Part shown: positions 62,360-64,000 of the stretch, in pieces | How the letters are laid out: each line of letters opens with the position of its first letter | Numbering within the stretch: position 1 is the first letter of the stretch | Source of the DNA: Parasponia andersonii | Lineage: Eukaryota > Streptophyta > Magnoliopsida > Rosales > Cannabaceae | Direction: 5' to 3' | Length of the DNA stretch: 64,000 nt | NCBI GenBank assembly: GCA_002914805.1 | Contig: JXTB01000342.1 | Span: 356,857-420,856, forward strand | Notes under the pieces: generated by a model | The model's database searches: none | Seen by the model: the letters and a program-made list of their open reading frames with translations, nothing else | Told to the model about the DNA's origin: nothing | Translations under genes and position numbers: made by a program

Positions 62360-63877
62360 TTACAGCGTCAAATCACCTCCCAGCTCACTGATGACTTTCT
62401 CCACTTTAATCAACATATCTGGAGAACAACAGAAAACACAAATTATAAATACCAGGACACATGAAATGAAGTTTCAAAGACAATAACAGTGCTTGATTAG
62501 AGTTCAGAGGTCAGATATCAAAAACTAACTCTGGACACCAGGAGATTATATCAAAAAGTTCCACATGTTCTCAGCAAAGTGCCTTTTTCCATACAAATAT
62601 AAAAACGAATAGACCTAAACAAAGAGGTTTCCCACATGAAACATTCAGAAGATTACGTACCATGGAAGGAAGAATCTCCCAAATATTGCTGCAATGCAAC
62701 AAAGATTAGTATTAATAGATCACTACTTATGTATCGTAATTAATTGTCAGAATCGAAAGTATACAATGCTTCTTCAAATGCACATTCTAATAACAGTCTC
62801 AAAAGGAAATAATTCCGAAACCAACAAATCCTACAATACCAGAAAACCAAATAAATAAACAAGAAGATACCGTGAGTTGCGACTTGAATAAATTTTCCTC
62901 AGATACAGTTGGATTTGCTGCAGCTAACATCATTCAAACAAAAATAACAAAATCATCGAACTATAACACTTTCGTGTTAGAAAAAAAGGAAATGCATTTA
63001 CCTTGTTCAGCAATGGGACAATTGCTGGTCAGCAATGAAGTGAAGCTGGGAGGAAAAGCTGCAAAGTTGGTACCAAAGTTGTGAGTAGGTGCGGTTTCCT
63101 GGATACAAGACTGTTGCGCTGCTTCGACGTCTGAGCTTGCCGGCAATTCAGGAGTATAAGTCAGAGCAGGACTCATGATTCTCAAGTCCTCTGTAGCTCT
63201 ACAAGCACATAAAGACCTCATCAATATTTCTCTTTAAAATGTTTCAAGGCAGTCTATATCTCCTGCAAAGAGATGAAATAAATTACATTCAGCAATAGCT
63301 GATTGTTTTACCGATATGGGGGTCTATCAGAAGACACGAATTCAGATTGCGATGAAATTGCTGATCCAAACTCACTACTAAGGGGTTCAATGTTATTAAC
63401 ACCGTTCAATATCTCCTGGAAAAGTTACCAAACAAAAGATACCGCCATTGTCACAACTCAAGTCTTCTAAAAAGGACGATTAACAATAGGCATTGTGTTT
63501 AGTAAGTGAGTGTGTATTAGAACAGCCCACATTATGACTCTAGTGGTAACGGAGTCACCTTAACAGCATTCAGGAATGCCTCCGTTTCACAAATCGTGGA
63601 AAATCGAAAAGCAAACTTCTGGACCTGCATTGAGAACAAAAAGTAAAGAGGCTTAGTGAATTGTGACAGGACACATAGAAATACAACAATTCACACATAA
63701 TTTACTACCCAAGATGCGGGAAAAAAAAAAAAAAAAAAACACGAAGAGTGAGTAGCTTACTTCCCCCATGCAATCCCTATAGCTGGCTATCACGGCTCTA
63801 GTACCCCTGGCAGGAAATCCAGAGATGCAGGAAGATTGAGGCCAGGCAAAACGCAACTTCGAAACATAGTGCTCTTC
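62360..63877 (-). CDS. PHS1: PHS1-like protein (POOR HOMOLOGOUS SYNAPSIS 1), 3' part
   Basis: Seven minus-strand exons join in phase: 63877-63761, 63624-63559, 63415-63312, 63198-63002, 62917-62871, 62688-62661 and 62418-62360 (stop TAA). Upstream exons lie beyond the window. The reading includes 'LRFAWPQSSCISGFPARGTR', 'SYRDCMGEVQKFAFRFST', 'CETEAFLNAVKEIL', 'SSQSEFVSSDRPPYR' and C-terminal 'KVEKVISELGGDLTL'. The pattern of an FAWP/SGFPARG segment, then SYRD and KFAFRFS, matches my recollection of plant PHS1, which controls meiotic homologue pairing and entry of RAD50 into the nucleus. The recollection could not be checked here. The exon 5 acceptor is ambiguous ('ttag' or 'gcag' four codon-neutral bases apart in phase). 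Confidence 0.65.
63720..63739. repeat. Homopolymer A run in a PHS1-like intron
   Basis: About 20 A in the intron between the exons at 63877-63761 and 63624-63559; on the gene strand it is a T run downstream of the donor. Confidence 0.85.
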
Positions 63878-64000
63878 CTTCAAAATGGCAAAAAATCACA
63901 CAAAAATTCGGGGTTTCAAAACTAGTTATGCTCGAAAAATAAAAAATCCAGGGCATCAGTACATTGCTAAACAGAAAACTGCTCCAAGTTCTAAGCTACT
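63878..64000. other. Intron sequence at the window edge
   Basis: Upstream of the acceptor at 63878-63879 on minus. No exon recognised before the window ends. Confidence 0.5.

Overview
This is plant nuclear DNA, most likely from a eudicot: AT-rich, with intron-bearing genes using GT/AG splice sites, plant-only families (a TAA1/TAR-type tryptophan aminotransferase, a LysM receptor kinase, a class III peroxidase) and Ty1/copia and Ty3/gypsy LTR retrotransposons of plant lineages (Ale-like copia, Tekay/Del-like chromovirus). I cannot name the species.

Left half (1-36,472) is mostly retrotransposon. An old minus-strand Ale-type copia element (3200-21832, flanked by GTAAAT) has been opened repeatedly. 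A young plus-strand copia element (4123-9562, duplication AGTAG) sits at its RT/RNase H junction. A second insertion in its integrase region (11599-20051, 9-bp duplication GTTACAAGT) was itself invaded by a rearranged copia element (11616-16104, duplication CATTT) and a long solo LTR (16145-19856, duplication TAATG). A further solo LTR follows (23024-25177, duplication TATAT), then a complete but dead minus-strand chromovirus with chromodomain (27333-36467, duplication TGACA).

Right half (38,881-64,000) carries the genes. (1) A five-exon TAA1/TAR-like aminotransferase of the indole-3-pyruvate auxin pathway on plus; its upstream region is a diverged tandem duplication whose distal copy received the chromovirus. 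(2) An AP-1 clathrin adaptor medium subunit on minus, intact except for part of one exon lost at an assembly gap. (3) A ten-exon LysM receptor kinase (LYK3/EPR3 type) on minus with a premature stop in LysM3, HRD changed to HRN, and a degenerate gypsy element (about 53268-58954) starting about 145 bp upstream of its start codon; probably a pseudogene. (4) A class III peroxidase on plus. (5) The 3' part of a gene on minus resembling PHS1 (POOR HOMOLOGOUS SYNAPSIS 1), running off the right edge. The genes look functionally unrelated, as is usual in plant chromosomes.

Four single N characters (4628, 7331, 37817, 44943) mark assembly joins. The first two are each followed by a near-copy of sequence already seen, the third lies in a repeat, and the fourth removes coding sequence. 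Exon coordinates were derived by hand from splice signals and reading-frame continuity. No tRNA, rRNA, CRISPR array or prokaryotic feature was seen.
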